64,000 nt of DNA from Chloroflexota bacterium (GCA_919901745.1 CAKKPP010000007.1:62001-126000), one strand, 5' to 3'; shown: positions 9,151 through 18,851, counted from the first letter of the stretch. Notes: generated from the letters alone by a model not told the origin. Made by a program: numbers and translations.

Positions 9151-9669
9151 CTAGACGACCACGTCCGGTGGCTGGTTGGGCCCGGTCACGATGACCTCTG
9201 CCTCGCGGAGGGTCGCCGGGTCGCGTGGATCGGAGATCCGATAGGCGTGATGGATCTCGGTCGCTCCGGCCGACAGCATCGCGCTCACCGGGCAGTACTT
9301 GGTGGCCGAGAGTTCGACCGAGCGACGAATGGCCGTCTCGGACAGTGCATGCCCTTCGAGGTCGTGCATCAGATCGATCCGCGTGAACACCTGCGGATAC
9401 TGGGCGCGCTGCTCCGCGCGGAGGTGAACCCGGTAGCGCTCGACCCGCTGCCTCTTCTTGCGACAGATCGAGATGACGTCCATGGCCGTGCACGTGGCAA
9501 GCCCGACGAGGACCAGTTCGGTCGGCCGCGGCGCCATGTTGCCGTCGCGATTGTCGGCCAGGACGATGTGTCCGGAGCCGGTTGTTGCCTCGTAGCGCAT
9601 GTCGCCATCGAGAAGCACCTCGATGGTCTTGACCTGCGAAGGCGCGAACCGCGCCGATCGAGCGCTCAT
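9151..9669 (-). CDS. OsmC/Ohr-family redox protein
   Basis: This family contains thiol-dependent peroxidases acting on organic hydroperoxides. The 172-residue product has the two conserved cysteines: one in GLATCTAMDV (about residue 59) and one in TKYCPVSAML (about residue 125). This is the YhfA-like arrangement, with the first Cys preceded by a helix-capping LVLVGLA. Its ATG overlaps the stop of the hybrid kinase by 4 bases, so it is the last gene of a three-gene signalling unit. The substrate is unknown; the subfamily is not closely that of Ohr. Confidence 0.85.
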   Translation of the reverse strand: MSARSARFAPSQVKTIEVLLDGDMRYEATTGSGHIVLADNRDGNMAPRPTELVLVGLATCTAMDVISICRKKRQRVERYRVHLRAEQRAQYPQVFTRIDLMHDLEGHALSETAIRRSVELSATKYCPVSAMLSAGATEIHHAYRISDPRDPATLREAEVIVTGPNQPPDVVV

Positions 9670-12515
9670 GAGCCGTCGAGGGCGGAGGCAGGGGAGTCGA
9701 GGACTTCCCGGACTCGCTCCAGCAGTTCGCGCGGCGTGAACGGCTTCTGGAGAAGCGGGTCGCGCAGATCGGCCAGCGAGCGGGCGTCCGCATAGCCGGT
9801 CATGAACAGCGCCCGGGCCTTCGGGTGATTGCGCCGGACGTCTGCCACGGCGGTCGCGCCGCGCACGCCCGGCATGACGACATCGGACAGGATCAGGTCG
9901 ATCGGAGCGTCGATCTCGGCGGCGACGCGAACCGCGTCCGCGCCATTCGCCGCCTGCAGCACGACGTACCCGGCCAACGACAGTCCGCGCACTGCCAGTC
10001 GGCGGACGGCGTCGTCATCCTCGACGACCAGGATGCGCTCGGTGCCGCCGCGGCCCCGGCTGGAATCGTGGGCGTCGAGCACGTCGGCTGTTGCGGGAGC
10101 CGGCACGGCTGGCAGGCGAATCCTGAACGTCGTGCCCTCGCCGACGGCGCTCGACGCATCGATCAGGCCGCCTGCGGCGGTGACGACCCCGTAGGCGGTC
10201 GCCAGCCCGAGTCCGGTGCCGCGCCCGGGCTCCTTCGTGCTGAAGAACGGTTCGAAGACCTGCGCCAGGACGGCCTCGTCCATGCCGAGCCCGGTGTCCT
10301 GAACGGCCAGGACGGCATACGTCCCGCGGGCGAGTCCCAGCGCACGCGTGGCCTCCGGCGCGACGACTTCGCGCGACGTCGTGATGGTCAGCACGCCGCC
10401 CTCGGGCATCGCGTCCCGGGCGTTGACCACAAGATTCACAAGGACCTGCTCAATCTGAGACCGATCGACCCGCACGTAGCCGACGCCCGCACCGAGCGTC
10501 GTCGCGAATTCGATGTCGGCTCCAAGCAGACGGCGGATCAGGCCGTCGACCTCGGAGACCACGGCATTGAGCTCGACGACCATGGGTGCCTCGGTGTGCG
10601 GCCGGCTGAACTCAAGGAGCTGGCGCACGAGGGCGGCCGCACGATCCGTCGTGGCCACGATGGCGTCGGCATCGCCGCGTCGTTCGTCGCCGGGCTCCAG
10701 TTCCGCGGCCAGGAGGGTGGCATACCCGCCGATGGCCGTGAGGAGGTTGTTGAAGTCGTGGGCGATCCCACCGGCCAGCCGCCCGACGGCCTCCATCTTG
10801 ACCGCCTGGCTCAGCTCACGCTCCAGCCGGTGCCGGTGACTGACGTCGGTCATGACCCCCTGGAGGAATTCGGCCGGGCCGTCGGGCGGACCGATCGCCA
10901 CCCACGCATCGTGAACCCAGATGGTGCGGCCATCGCGGGTGATCATCCGAAACTCGGACTGGAACGGGCCGCGATCTTCCCCGCTGGTCAGCTGCTCGAC
11001 ATAGTCCGCACGATCGTCCTCGTGGACCAGGTTCGTCCAGCGTTCAAGGCCTTCGTAGAAGAAGTCCGGAGGGTAGCCCACGATCCGTTCGATCTGCGGA
11101 CTCACGTAGATCGTGACCGGCACCCCATCGCGTAGCTCGTCCAGGTAGACGGCCGCGGGCAGCTGCTCCACGAGGGTCCGGAATCGAAGCTCGGCCGCAC
11201 GAAGCGCCGCCTCGGCCTCCGTCCGCCGACGGAGCTCGTCCTCCGCCGCGGCGGTCAGGCGAACGCTCTCGATGGCAAGCGTCGCGAGCTGCCCGAAGCG
11301 GCCCAGGATGGCGAGGTCGTCCTCGTCGAACGGCGGTCCGTCCGGTCGGCCGAGCCCCAGGATCCCGATCACGCCGGTCTCGCCGACCAGCGGGATGGCG
11401 GCGATCGGCCCCAGCCCGACCGGCGAATCGATGAGATCGGCGATCGCGTGATCGTAGGTCGCGTAGTCGGACACGGCCATCGCCCTGGCGTGCTCCCAGG
11501 CCTGGCCGGAGATTCCCTCGCCGCGCGCGATCGTGCGGCCCACGTAGTTCGTGAACGAGCCGACCCCGACGACACTGACCGCGGTCTGGCCGCCCTCTTC
11601 GACCACATACATGAAGCCGTTCTCCGTTTTCGCGAGCTGCGCCGCCCGCGTCGTGACCGCACCGAGCAGGTCGTCGATCGAGCGTCGCTCGATGAGGTCG
11701 AGCGCGGTCTGGTGCAGCGCCTCGAGTTCATCGGCGTGTTGCTGGAGCGCGGCCTGGGCTTCGCGCTGTTCGGTGACATCCACCAGCGTGCTGGCGATCT
11801 CGAGCATGGTCCCGTCCCCGGCCAGGAGGGCGCGACCCGCGATCCTGACCCAGCCGAACGTGCCATCCCGCCGCCGGGTCCGCGCCTCCATGGATCGCAG
11901 GACTCCGTCCTCTGTCACTCCCTCGAGGATCCAGGAGAGGTCGATATCGGCCAGCAGGTCGGTCGGCAACTGCTTCACGAACTCGGCTCTGTCGTCGTAG
12001 CCGAAGATGGCCATCGCCGCGGGGTTGGCGTCGATCAGGTGCCCGTCTGCCGCGCTCCGCATGATGCCGACGGGGACGGTCTCGAACAGTCCGCGATACG
12101 CTCGTTCGGCGGCCACAAGATCGGCCGAGCGGTCGCGACGGTCGACCGCGGCGCGCACGATGAAGGCAAGCCGCGCAAAGTGCCGGGGCGTCTTGACGAG
12201 GTAGTCGGTCAGGCCCGCCTTCATCGCCTCGACCGCGATCTCCCGGCTGCCGGTCCCGGTGAACATGACGACGGCGGCGTCGGGCCATTGGTCGCGGACG
12301 GCATGAAGGACGTTCGGGCCGTCCGTCCAGCCGATGGCGTAGTCGGTGATGACGACGTCGAATGGGTCCCCCGCGAGGATGCTGTCGAAGCCGGCCTGAT
12401 CGGTGACCTGGTCAATGTCGACGGCGCCGAACTCGCGCTTGAGTTCCCGCGCAACGAGCAGGCGGTCATCCGGGTTGTCGTCGACCAGCAGGATCCGGAC
12501 GGCCTCGTGGGTCAT
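9666..12515 (-). CDS. Hybrid sensor histidine kinase (REC-PAS-GAF-PAS-HisKA-HATPase-REC)
   Basis: This 949-residue cytoplasmic kinase has no membrane segments. It starts with a receiver domain (residues 1-125, phosphoacceptor Asp about 58 in VITDYAIG, conserved Lys in LVKTPRHFA). A PAS domain (about 140-255), a GAF domain (about 265-420) and a second PAS (about 440-565) follow. The dimerisation helix carries GGIAHDFNNLLTAIGGY near residue 590, with the phospho-His in HDFNN. The ATPase domain has NLVVNARDAM, DTGLGM and GTGLGLATAYG. A C-terminal receiver has SDVVMPG and KPFTPREL. It starts 2 bases after the stop of the preceding kinase/regulator frame, so the proteins probably form one phosphorelay. 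The signal is unknown. Confidence 0.92.
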   Translation of the reverse strand: MTHEAVRILLVDDNPDDRLLVARELKREFGAVDIDQVTDQAGFDSILAGDPFDVVITDYAIGWTDGPNVLHAVRDQWPDAAVVMFTGTGSREIAVEAMKAGLTDYLVKTPRHFARLAFIVRAAVDRRDRSADLVAAERAYRGLFETVPVGIMRSAADGHLIDANPAAMAIFGYDDRAEFVKQLPTDLLADIDLSWILEGVTEDGVLRSMEARTRRRDGTFGWVRIAGRALLAGDGTMLEIASTLVDVTEQREAQAALQQHADELEALHQTALDLIERRSIDDLLGAVTTRAAQLAKTENGFMYVVEEGGQTAVSVVGVGSFTNYVGRTIARGEGISGQAWEHARAMAVSDYATYDHAIADLIDSPVGLGPIAAIPLVGETGVIGILGLGRPDGPPFDEDDLAILGRFGQLATLAIESVRLTAAAEDELRRRTEAEAALRAAELRFRTLVEQLPAAVYLDELRDGVPVTIYVSPQIERIVGYPPDFFYEGLERWTNLVHEDDRADYVEQLTSGEDRGPFQSEFRMITRDGRTIWVHDAWVAIGPPDGPAEFLQGVMTDVSHRHRLERELSQAVKMEAVGRLAGGIAHDFNNLLTAIGGYATLLAAELEPGDERRGDADAIVATTDRAAALVRQLLEFSRPHTEAPMVVELNAVVSEVDGLIRRLLGADIEFATTLGAGVGYVRVDRSQIEQVLVNLVVNARDAMPEGGVLTITTSREVVAPEATRALGLARGTYAVLAVQDTGLGMDEAVLAQVFEPFFSTKEPGRGTGLGLATAYGVVTAAGGLIDASSAVGEGTTFRIRLPAVPAPATADVLDAHDSSRGRGGTERILVVEDDDAVRRLAVRGLSLAGYVVLQAANGADAVRVAAEIDAPIDLILSDVVMPGVRGATAVADVRRNHPKARALFMTGYADARSLADLRDPLLQKPFTPRELLERVREVLDSPASALDGS

Positions 12516-12517
12516 GG

Positions 12518-13843
12518 TCAGGCGTCGACATCCGGCGGTTCGTTGTAGATCATCCAGTACAGGTCCAGGGACTGGACCATCCGGATCAGGTCGTCCGGCG
12601 AGCCCGGTTTGACGAGGTAGGAGTTGGCGCCGAGGTCGTAGGCGCGCTGCACGTCTACGGATTCACGCGACGACGTGAACACGACGACCGGCAAGCGCTT
12701 GAGGGGGCTCTCGGCCTTCAGCCACTCCAGGACCTCGAAACCAGATCGACGCGGCATCTTGAGGTCGAGCAGGAGGAGAACCGGAAGGGGATAGCGATCG
12801 CGATCGGCATACTCGCCGTCCCCGCGCAGGTAGGCGATGGCGTCGTCGCCGTCGGTGACGACCTGGAGCGGGTTGATGAGCCGTGCCTTGCGGCAGGCGC
12901 GGCGCAACAGGAGGACGTCGTTGGCATCGTCCTCGGCGACCAGGACGGGCGCCGATCGATCCGTCATTGCGCTCCCTTCGCCTTCGCCAGCTCGATCCAG
13001 AATCGGCTGCCGCACTCCGGCCCGCCCGCCGAGACGGTCCATGCCCTTCTTGACCACGGCGAGTCCGATTCCCGTCCCCGGATACGTTTCGCCGCCGTGG
13101 AGTCGCTCGAACATGAGGAACACGCGGTCACGATGCTCCTCGTCCACGCCGATGCCATTGTCGTCCACGATGAGCCTGATCCGCTCGCCGCTGCCTTCGG
13201 CGGCGTGGATGTGGATCTCCGGCCGTGTCCCCGGCTCGACGAACTTCAGCGCATTCGAGACCAGGTTGACCACGACCTGGAGGACAACGGTCCGGTTGCC
13301 GCGTGCGGCGGGCAGCGTCCCCTCGATGGTGATGGATGCGTGGCTCTCCTGGACGGTCGCCGACAGTTGGTTGATCGCCGTGCGCACGACCCGATCGAGG
13401 TCGACGCTGCCGAGCTTGATCTCGTCCCGGCTGAGCCTGCTGTAGGCGAGCAGGTCCGAGATGAACCGGTCCATGCGCGCTCCCGCACCCACGATTCGAT
13501 CGGCCAGCTGGCGCGCCTCCGGGGCCATCTCGCCGGCGTGATCCTCGATCAACGCCGCTGCCATCCCACGCATGGCCCGGAGTGGCGCCCGAATGTCGTG
13601 CGAGACGCTCGAGGCGAACGCCTGGAGTTGCTCGTTCGTATCCTGGAGCTTCGCCGTCCGCTCGGCGACCCGCGCTTCAAGTTCCTCGGCGTGCGCTCGC
13701 AGCTCGGTCAGGAGCTGCGACTTCTGGATCGCCACCGAGATCTGGGCCGCCACGATCTCCATGAGGCGCTGATCGTCCTCGCTGTAGGCGTCCACGTCGG
13801 TGCTCTCGATGTTGATCACGCCGATCGTGGGCGCCCCTGACAC
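12518..13843 (-). CDS. Truncated GAF histidine kinase read in one frame with a response regulator (probable frameshift)
   Basis: The single frame (GTG at 13843, 441 residues) begins inside a GAF domain (GVINIESTDVDAYSEDDQ). It continues with a coiled coil, HisKA (His82 in SVSHDIRAPLRAM) and HATPase (NLVSNALKF, DDNGIGV, GTGIGLAVVKKG), then a receiver of the Rcp1/CheY kind (LVAEDD, LLDLKMP, FTSS, VKPGSPDD). The kinase end is abnormal: after GGRAGV the frame reads RQPILDRAGE. The adjacent frame reads CGSRFWIELAKAKG, the normal family ending, and stops at TGA 12964-12966, overlapping an ATG at 12967 that would start a separate 149-residue regulator (12518-12967). The original arrangement was therefore probably two coupled genes. 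The first half of the GAF domain is also missing; the frame is open upstream to about 13990 but has no good start. Confidence 0.75.
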   Translation of the reverse strand: MSGAPTIGVINIESTDVDAYSEDDQRLMEIVAAQISVAIQKSQLLTELRAHAEELEARVAERTAKLQDTNEQLQAFASSVSHDIRAPLRAMRGMAAALIEDHAGEMAPEARQLADRIVGAGARMDRFISDLLAYSRLSRDEIKLGSVDLDRVVRTAINQLSATVQESHASITIEGTLPAARGNRTVVLQVVVNLVSNALKFVEPGTRPEIHIHAAEGSGERIRLIVDDNGIGVDEEHRDRVFLMFERLHGGETYPGTGIGLAVVKKGMDRLGGRAGVRQPILDRAGEGEGSAMTDRSAPVLVAEDDANDVLLLRRACRKARLINPLQVVTDGDDAIAYLRGDGEYADRDRYPLPVLLLLDLKMPRRSGFEVLEWLKAESPLKRLPVVVFTSSRESVDVQRAYDLGANSYLVKPGSPDDLIRMVQSLDLYWMIYNEPPDVDA

Positions 13844-14030
13844 GAGCGGAACGCACAGCTCGGAGCGGATGCAACGGCGACCGCCAGCCCGAGCAGCTGT
13901 GTACGGATCGGGGCCGCGAGGATCCGGGCCATCGGCGCGCGCAGGTTCATGGCGTCGCCATCATGCGCCAGACCGTGTGGGAGCGGTCCGGCGACGCGCC
14001 TCCGTCGGTGTTCCCACCGACGCCAGGCCG

Positions 14031-15992
14031 TTACGAAGCGCCTGCCGCGACCTCCGCCTCAGCGCCCTCATGGCCCAGGAACTGCTCGCGATACAGCCGT
14101 GCGTAGAGGCCGTCGACCGCGAGGAGCTCGCGATGCGTCCCGCGCTCGACGATTCGCCCCCGGTCGAAGACCAGGATGAGGTCGGCGCGCAGGATGGTCG
14201 ACAGCCGGTGGGCGATCGCGATCGTCGTGCGTCCCTGCATGAGCCTCAGGAACGCGGCCTGGATCAGTCGCTCGCTCACCGTGTCGAGCGCCGAGGTGGC
14301 CTCGTCGAGGATGAGGATCCGGGGGTCCTTGAGCAGGACCCGCGCGATGGCGATCCGCTGCTTCTCGCCACCCGAGAGCTTGTAGCCACGCTCGCCCACG
14401 ATCGTGTCGTAGCCGTTGGGCAGCTCGGTGATCCGGTCGTGGATCGCCGCGGCCCGCGCGGCGGCCTCGAGCCGGCCGTCCGTGGCATCCGGGCTCGCAT
14501 AGCGCAGGTTGTCGCGAACGCTCGCGTGGAACAGGTACGTTTCCTGGGTCACGAATCCGATCGTTCTCCCAAGGCTCTCGAGGCGGACCTGTCGGACGTC
14601 GCGGTCGTCGATCTCCACCGCGCCGCGTTCGACGTCGTACAGCCGCGGGATCAGGTAGGTCGTGGTGGTCTTGCCTGAACCCGACGGGCCCACCAGGGCG
14701 ACGAGCTGGCCCGGCTCAGCAACAAAATCGAGGCCCTCGACGCCGAACGGCAGGGCCACGGGCACGGGAGCAGCGTCGGGGGATGCCGGTGGGATCCCGT
14801 TCGGGCCATCTGGCTCGGCACCCTGGTCGAGGGTTGCCGCGCCTGCCGCCGGTGGCGTTGGTGGTGGCGTCGGATAGCGGAAGGCGACATCACGGAATCG
14901 GATCCTGCCGCGGACGGCCGCGGGTTCCAGGTCGACGGCGTCGGGGGCGTCCTTGATCTCGGGATCCATCTCCAGGTATTCGAAGATCCGGTCGAACAGG
15001 GCCAAGGCCCCCTGGATCTCGACCTGCACGCTGAGCAGTTGGCCCAACGGGAAGAACAGCCGGCTCTGTAACGTCGTGAAGGCCACGATGTCGCCGATCG
15101 TCGGCGCCGTCGGATCGCCGCCGATGGCGAGGTAGCCCGCCAGCCAGTACACGAACGCCGGGGTGATCGAGAAGATCGTGCCGATGATCATGAAGAACCA
15201 GCGGCCCACCATGGCCTGGCGGACCTGCAACCCGGCGAGCTCCGCGTTCAGCTGGCGGAATCGGCCGACGGCGGCCTGTTGCTGGCCGAACGTCTTCGAC
15301 AGCAGGATGCCCGACACGCTGAGTGTCTCCTGGGTCTGCGCCGACATCTCGGCGAGCGACTTCTGGGTCAGCCCGCTGACCTCCCGGCGAACCTTGCCGA
15401 CCCGGTAGGTGAGGTACATGAAGAACGGCAACAGGCCGAGCGACAGCACCGTCAGGCGCCAGTCGATGACGATCATCGCGATGACCGTGCTGATGGCGAT
15501 CGCGATGTTGGCCGTGACCGAGCTCGCTGTGTCGGTGACGACGCCCTGGACCCCACCCACGTCGTTGGCCAGGCGGCTCTGGATCTCGCCGGTCCGCGTC
15601 TCCGTGAAGAAGCGCAGCGGCATCCGCTGGAGATGGGCGTAGAGCGCCGTCCGCAGGTCCTGCATGACGCTCTGGCCGATCACGTTGTTGAGGTACGACT
15701 GCCCGAGGCCGATGAGCCCGGACACGATCGGCACGGCGATCATCAGACCCACGAACAGGTTGAGCAGGCCGAAATCGAGTTTCGGGATCGCGTCGTCGAT
15801 CAGGAGCTTCAGCAGGATCGGGTTGATCAGACCCAACAGGCTGGTCGCCAGGATCGCGACAAGCACGATGGCGACCTGGACGCGATACGGGCCGAAGAAG
15901 GCGACGATCCGGCGGATCGTGCGCCCGCGGCGCTCGGGCGGGACCGGCGTCGAAACGGGGGGCGCGCCGTGGAACGGGCCTCGAAAGCTCAT
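14031..15992 (-). CDS. ABC transporter, fused permease and ATPase (exporter type)
   Basis: A 653-residue half-transporter of the multidrug/lipid exporter type. Six transmembrane helices occupy residues about 30-320, with coupling-helix features (RMPLRFFTETRTGEIQSRL). The nucleotide-binding domain has Walker A GPSGSGKTT, signature LSGGEKQRIAIAR, Walker B ILILDEATSALD and the switch His in AHRLST. An insert of about 45 residues rich in Pro, Ala and Gly (PTPPPTPPAAGAATLDQ and on) sits between the first strand FRDVAFRYP and the strand before Walker A, where relatives have only a few residues. It should act as a homodimer or with an unlinked partner. The substrate cannot be predicted. Confidence 0.92.
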   Translation of the reverse strand: MSFRGPFHGAPPVSTPVPPERRGRTIRRIVAFFGPYRVQVAIVLVAILATSLLGLINPILLKLLIDDAIPKLDFGLLNLFVGLMIAVPIVSGLIGLGQSYLNNVIGQSVMQDLRTALYAHLQRMPLRFFTETRTGEIQSRLANDVGGVQGVVTDTASSVTANIAIAISTVIAMIVIDWRLTVLSLGLLPFFMYLTYRVGKVRREVSGLTQKSLAEMSAQTQETLSVSGILLSKTFGQQQAAVGRFRQLNAELAGLQVRQAMVGRWFFMIIGTIFSITPAFVYWLAGYLAIGGDPTAPTIGDIVAFTTLQSRLFFPLGQLLSVQVEIQGALALFDRIFEYLEMDPEIKDAPDAVDLEPAAVRGRIRFRDVAFRYPTPPPTPPAAGAATLDQGAEPDGPNGIPPASPDAAPVPVALPFGVEGLDFVAEPGQLVALVGPSGSGKTTTTYLIPRLYDVERGAVEIDDRDVRQVRLESLGRTIGFVTQETYLFHASVRDNLRYASPDATDGRLEAAARAAAIHDRITELPNGYDTIVGERGYKLSGGEKQRIAIARVLLKDPRILILDEATSALDTVSERLIQAAFLRLMQGRTTIAIAHRLSTILRADLILVFDRGRIVERGTHRELLAVDGLYARLYREQFLGHEGAEAEVAAGAS

Positions 15993-16060
15993 GGGCCGCC
16001 GACGCTACCACGAACCCCCGATCGGGGCCCCGAGGCGGGCGGCGCGCTCAGGGGTCGCGA

Positions 16061-17563
16061 CTAGCGCACGAGCCCCTTCTGCTCGAATTGGTAGAGCTCC
16101 TTCGGGTCATAGGGCATCGACAGCGCCGCGTTGCCCCCGATGTCGAACTCCCAGGAGATGATCTGGACTGCGGCGATACCGGTCCCGGAGGATCCTCCGA
16201 CGAGGATGACTTGCGCCTTCGGGGCATAGATGGTGCCCGCGATATTGAGAGTGGACTGCCCACCGATCTTGACCCAGGACGTCGGCTTGCTGCCGTCGCC
16301 GTCCTGCCAGATCAGGATCCCCTTGTAGGGTCCGCTGTCGATCCCGCGGACCTTCAGCGTGGACGACGCGTTGAAGTCCAGATTGTCCTGGCAACCGGAC
16401 CCGCCGCTCGGGCAGGACGCGCTCGGGTTGTCGGTGCTGAAGATCAGGATGGGCGCGATCGCCCCCGTGAGCGAGTCGACCGACTCGATCGTGCCGCCTG
16501 CCAAGAGCGAGATCCCCCCGCCGGCAATGATGTAGATCCCAGGTGCGAGCTTCAGCTGGACACTGGTACCAATCCGCCAGCCGCCGTAATACGTGCCCGG
16601 TTGGAGTTGAACGATCCCGGCCGAGTTGAAGTTGCAGCCGCCGGAACCGGATCCCGTCGGCGCGGTGAACGGGCCGCCGACCCCGCACTGGCCGGCCGGC
16701 AGGGAGCCGGGCGCCGGCGGCACGAGATCGGCCAGTGGATCCCCGATCTGGACCGCACCCTCCGTCAGCGGCGAGGTGAACGGCACAGTGCTGTTGTTGA
16801 TACATGTTCCTGAGACGTACACATGCGGCGCCGACAGGCTGGCGCCGCCATCGATCTTCAGGCCGCCACTGCCCTCGCCGTTGCCGCAGACCCCGTTGAC
16901 GTTGGTGTTCGGGGGCGTGCCGCAGGTCGAGTTGACGTGGACATAACCGCCGTCATACGGCAGGCCCGTGAGGGGGTCGTAGACGGGGGTGATCGTCACC
17001 TGGGCGCTGCCTGAGACACCGCCCGCGGGATTGCCGCCGCACGCGGTCGTGCGCAGGGCGATGATCGAGTTCGAGTTCGAGTCACCGTCGCTGAAGGCGG
17101 CGACCGCCGCCTTGGCCACCGGGATGACCGGCAGGCCAACGATCCCGGCCAGGAAGGACCGGTGCGGACGCGCGATGGTGACCTCCACGAAGCCCTGGCG
17201 CCCGGCGAACTGCCCGGCGGCACTCGACGGCGGATAGTTGACGGTCAGGGTCGTCCCGGCCGGGTCGTTTGCAGGCACGCACCCGGTGTTGTCGGCGGCG
17301 CCGGGGAAGAACCCGTTCTGTCGCGCGTAGAAGCAGGCCGAGCGCGTCATCATGACCGTGTCGGGCGTGGCCCCCGAGCGGATGTAGCGAGCGGCGGCAA
17401 TGGCCCCCGGATCAGCGGCGTTCTGGGCCTGACGACCGATCATGAACACGAATCCAAGATCGATCACGAGCGCCGTGATGGCCAGGAGGGCAAGCAGGCC
17501 GCCCGCAAAGATCACGAGAACCTGGCCTCCGGAGGCGCTGGCCCGTTCGCCACGAACAGTCAT
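16061..17563 (-). CDS. TadG-like pilus/secretion-associated protein
   Basis: This 500-residue protein has a short charged N-terminus (MTVRGERASASGGQVLVIFAGG), a single hydrophobic helix (about residues 15-40) and the TadG-type start of an extracellular region (QAQNAADPGAIAAARYI). The rest is Gly/Ser/Asn-rich and beta-rich, with several cysteine pairs and polymer-like strands (YYGGWRIGTSVQLKLAPGIYIIAGGG). In the family such proteins are anchored minor components of the Tad/Flp system. The ATG at 17563 follows GAGGAG; longer upstream reading covers the neighbouring gene. It is the last of three co-directional pilin-like genes; no TadA ATPase or TadV peptidase is in the window. Confidence 0.75.
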   Translation of the reverse strand: MTVRGERASASGGQVLVIFAGGLLALLAITALVIDLGFVFMIGRQAQNAADPGAIAAARYIRSGATPDTVMMTRSACFYARQNGFFPGAADNTGCVPANDPAGTTLTVNYPPSSAAGQFAGRQGFVEVTIARPHRSFLAGIVGLPVIPVAKAAVAAFSDGDSNSNSIIALRTTACGGNPAGGVSGSAQVTITPVYDPLTGLPYDGGYVHVNSTCGTPPNTNVNGVCGNGEGSGGLKIDGGASLSAPHVYVSGTCINNSTVPFTSPLTEGAVQIGDPLADLVPPAPGSLPAGQCGVGGPFTAPTGSGSGGCNFNSAGIVQLQPGTYYGGWRIGTSVQLKLAPGIYIIAGGGISLLAGGTIESVDSLTGAIAPILIFSTDNPSASCPSGGSGCQDNLDFNASSTLKVRGIDSGPYKGILIWQDGDGSKPTSWVKIGGQSTLNIAGTIYAPKAQVILVGGSSGTGIAAVQIISWEFDIGGNAALSMPYDPKELYQFEQKGLVR

Positions 17564-17574
17564 CGGATGGCTCC

Positions 17575-18291
17575 TCACTGCTGACGCTGCATCGCCTCGG
17601 TGACCACTGCGCGCATCGTCACCTGTGAAGGGATGACGATAAACCCAGCGAGCGGTGGGTTCCACTGGAAACATGCATATACGGTGACGGTTGTCTGATA
17701 GTGGATGCCGTTGGCAAAGGCCGTGGAGCTTGCCTTGTCGTCCCCATCCGCACCGGGTGGCGCCTGCACCGACAGCATCGGAGCGGGGGGTGGGCAGGGC
17801 ATCGACGCGAGGTTCTTGTGTGGCTCGATCCCGCCGATCCGGCAATCCACGAAGGTGTTCGGCGGGTTCGGCAGCGCGTCGAAGTTCCCGGTCGGGTCGA
17901 CAAAGCCCGACCAGCACGCAGTGATCTCGACCAGTCCCGGCGAAACGCCCCAGATGCTGGATCGGCCGGCCCCGACCATCCGCGGCCAGCCGGTCTGCGG
18001 GGCGTCACAGCGGAAGTAGGAGGACGGCTTGATGGTGTCAATGGGATCGAGCCACGATACCGTCGGGCACTGGGCCGTTGAGCTGTGGATGGCCGCGTAG
18101 CGAGCGGCCTCCCGGGCCGCGTTGGCTAGCTGCTGGTTGTAGAACACGTACAACCCGAAGACGATGATCGAGAACAGGACGAGCACGAACACCGGGAGGA
18201 TAAGGGCGAACTCGGTCATCGCCTGCCCGCGCGGCGACTGCCCTCGGCGTGGGCGGTCGATCGCCGGGTGGGGGCGGACGATCAGCCACAT
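17575..18291 (-). CDS. TadE-like pseudopilin
   Basis: The 238-residue product begins with a basic stretch and then RGQAMTEFALILPVFVLVLF, the characteristic TadE N-terminal helix with Glu at the position recognised in pseudopilins, followed by QQLANAAREAARYAA. The external part has six or more cysteines and a C-terminal region AGFIVIPSQVTMRAVVTEAMQ. The ATG at 18291 was preferred to the Met inside the TEFAL motif because TadE proteins need the preceding charged residues. It overlaps the upstream TadE-like gene by 10 bases and lies 11 bases before the TadG-like gene. Confidence 0.8.
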   Translation of the reverse strand: MWLIVRPHPAIDRPRRGQSPRGQAMTEFALILPVFVLVLFSIIVFGLYVFYNQQLANAAREAARYAAIHSSTAQCPTVSWLDPIDTIKPSSYFRCDAPQTGWPRMVGAGRSSIWGVSPGLVEITACWSGFVDPTGNFDALPNPPNTFVDCRIGGIEPHKNLASMPCPPPAPMLSVQAPPGADGDDKASSTAFANGIHYQTTVTVYACFQWNPPLAGFIVIPSQVTMRAVVTEAMQRQQ

Positions 18292-18851
18292 GCCTGGTTC
18301 CCAAGGACGAAATAACACGGGATGTCGAACATCCGCGTGCGCTGCAGCCAGAATTCGCCGAGTGGCAACAACGGGATCGTGACGATCGGCGTGAATCGGT
18401 AGCAAGCTCGAACCTCGACCCAGCGATACCCAGGTTCGGTCGCATTGGTCGGCGCAACGGCAAGGTCGGTGCATTGCGTCGGCAGCACCTGCCCGTAGTG
18501 CTCGAGCGTGCATTCGCTGTCCTGTCCATCGTGGATGCAAACCTGGATCAGCGGCATCCCGGGGCAGTCCGTAGTCGCCGTGTCGTAGTTCGAGTTTGGA
18601 AACCCTCTCGTTTCAGCGCACACGGCGCGAGCGGCGATCTGATGCAGGCCCTGGTAGTAGGCAGCTACGGCGACCGGTGCAGGCGAGTCGAGAGGGCCGG
18701 GCGGGGCGGCAAGATAGGCGCTGGAGGTCGCCTCGGCCGCGTTGCGGGCCGCCGCTTCGAGGGTGATCCCGGTCTGGAAGATGCGTCCGAAGTCGGCGAT
18801 CGCCACGAACAGGATGATCAGGATCGGGATCACCAGGGCGAACTCGGTCAT
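18282..18851 (-). CDS. TadE-like pseudopilin (first of the pair)
   Basis: The 189-residue frame starts MTEFALVIPILIILFVAIADFGRIFQTGITLEAAARNAAEA, a TadE helix, followed by a cysteine-containing external region and the ending PCYFVLGNQACG. Codons immediately before the Met read TPRRTSAGQA, which is exactly the basic lead expected for TadE. However, no ATG, GTG or TTG was found in that frame back to about 19010. Translation therefore either starts at this Met with an unusually short lead or uses a non-standard start. It heads a TadE-TadE-TadG unit. The 18852-19056 gap shows nothing else clear. Confidence 0.75.
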   Translation of the reverse strand: MTEFALVIPILIILFVAIADFGRIFQTGITLEAAARNAAEATSSAYLAAPPGPLDSPAPVAVAAYYQGLHQIAARAVCAETRGFPNSNYDTATTDCPGMPLIQVCIHDGQDSECTLEHYGQVLPTQCTDLAVAPTNATEPGYRWVEVRACYRFTPIVTIPLLPLGEFWLQRTRMFDIPCYFVLGNQACG

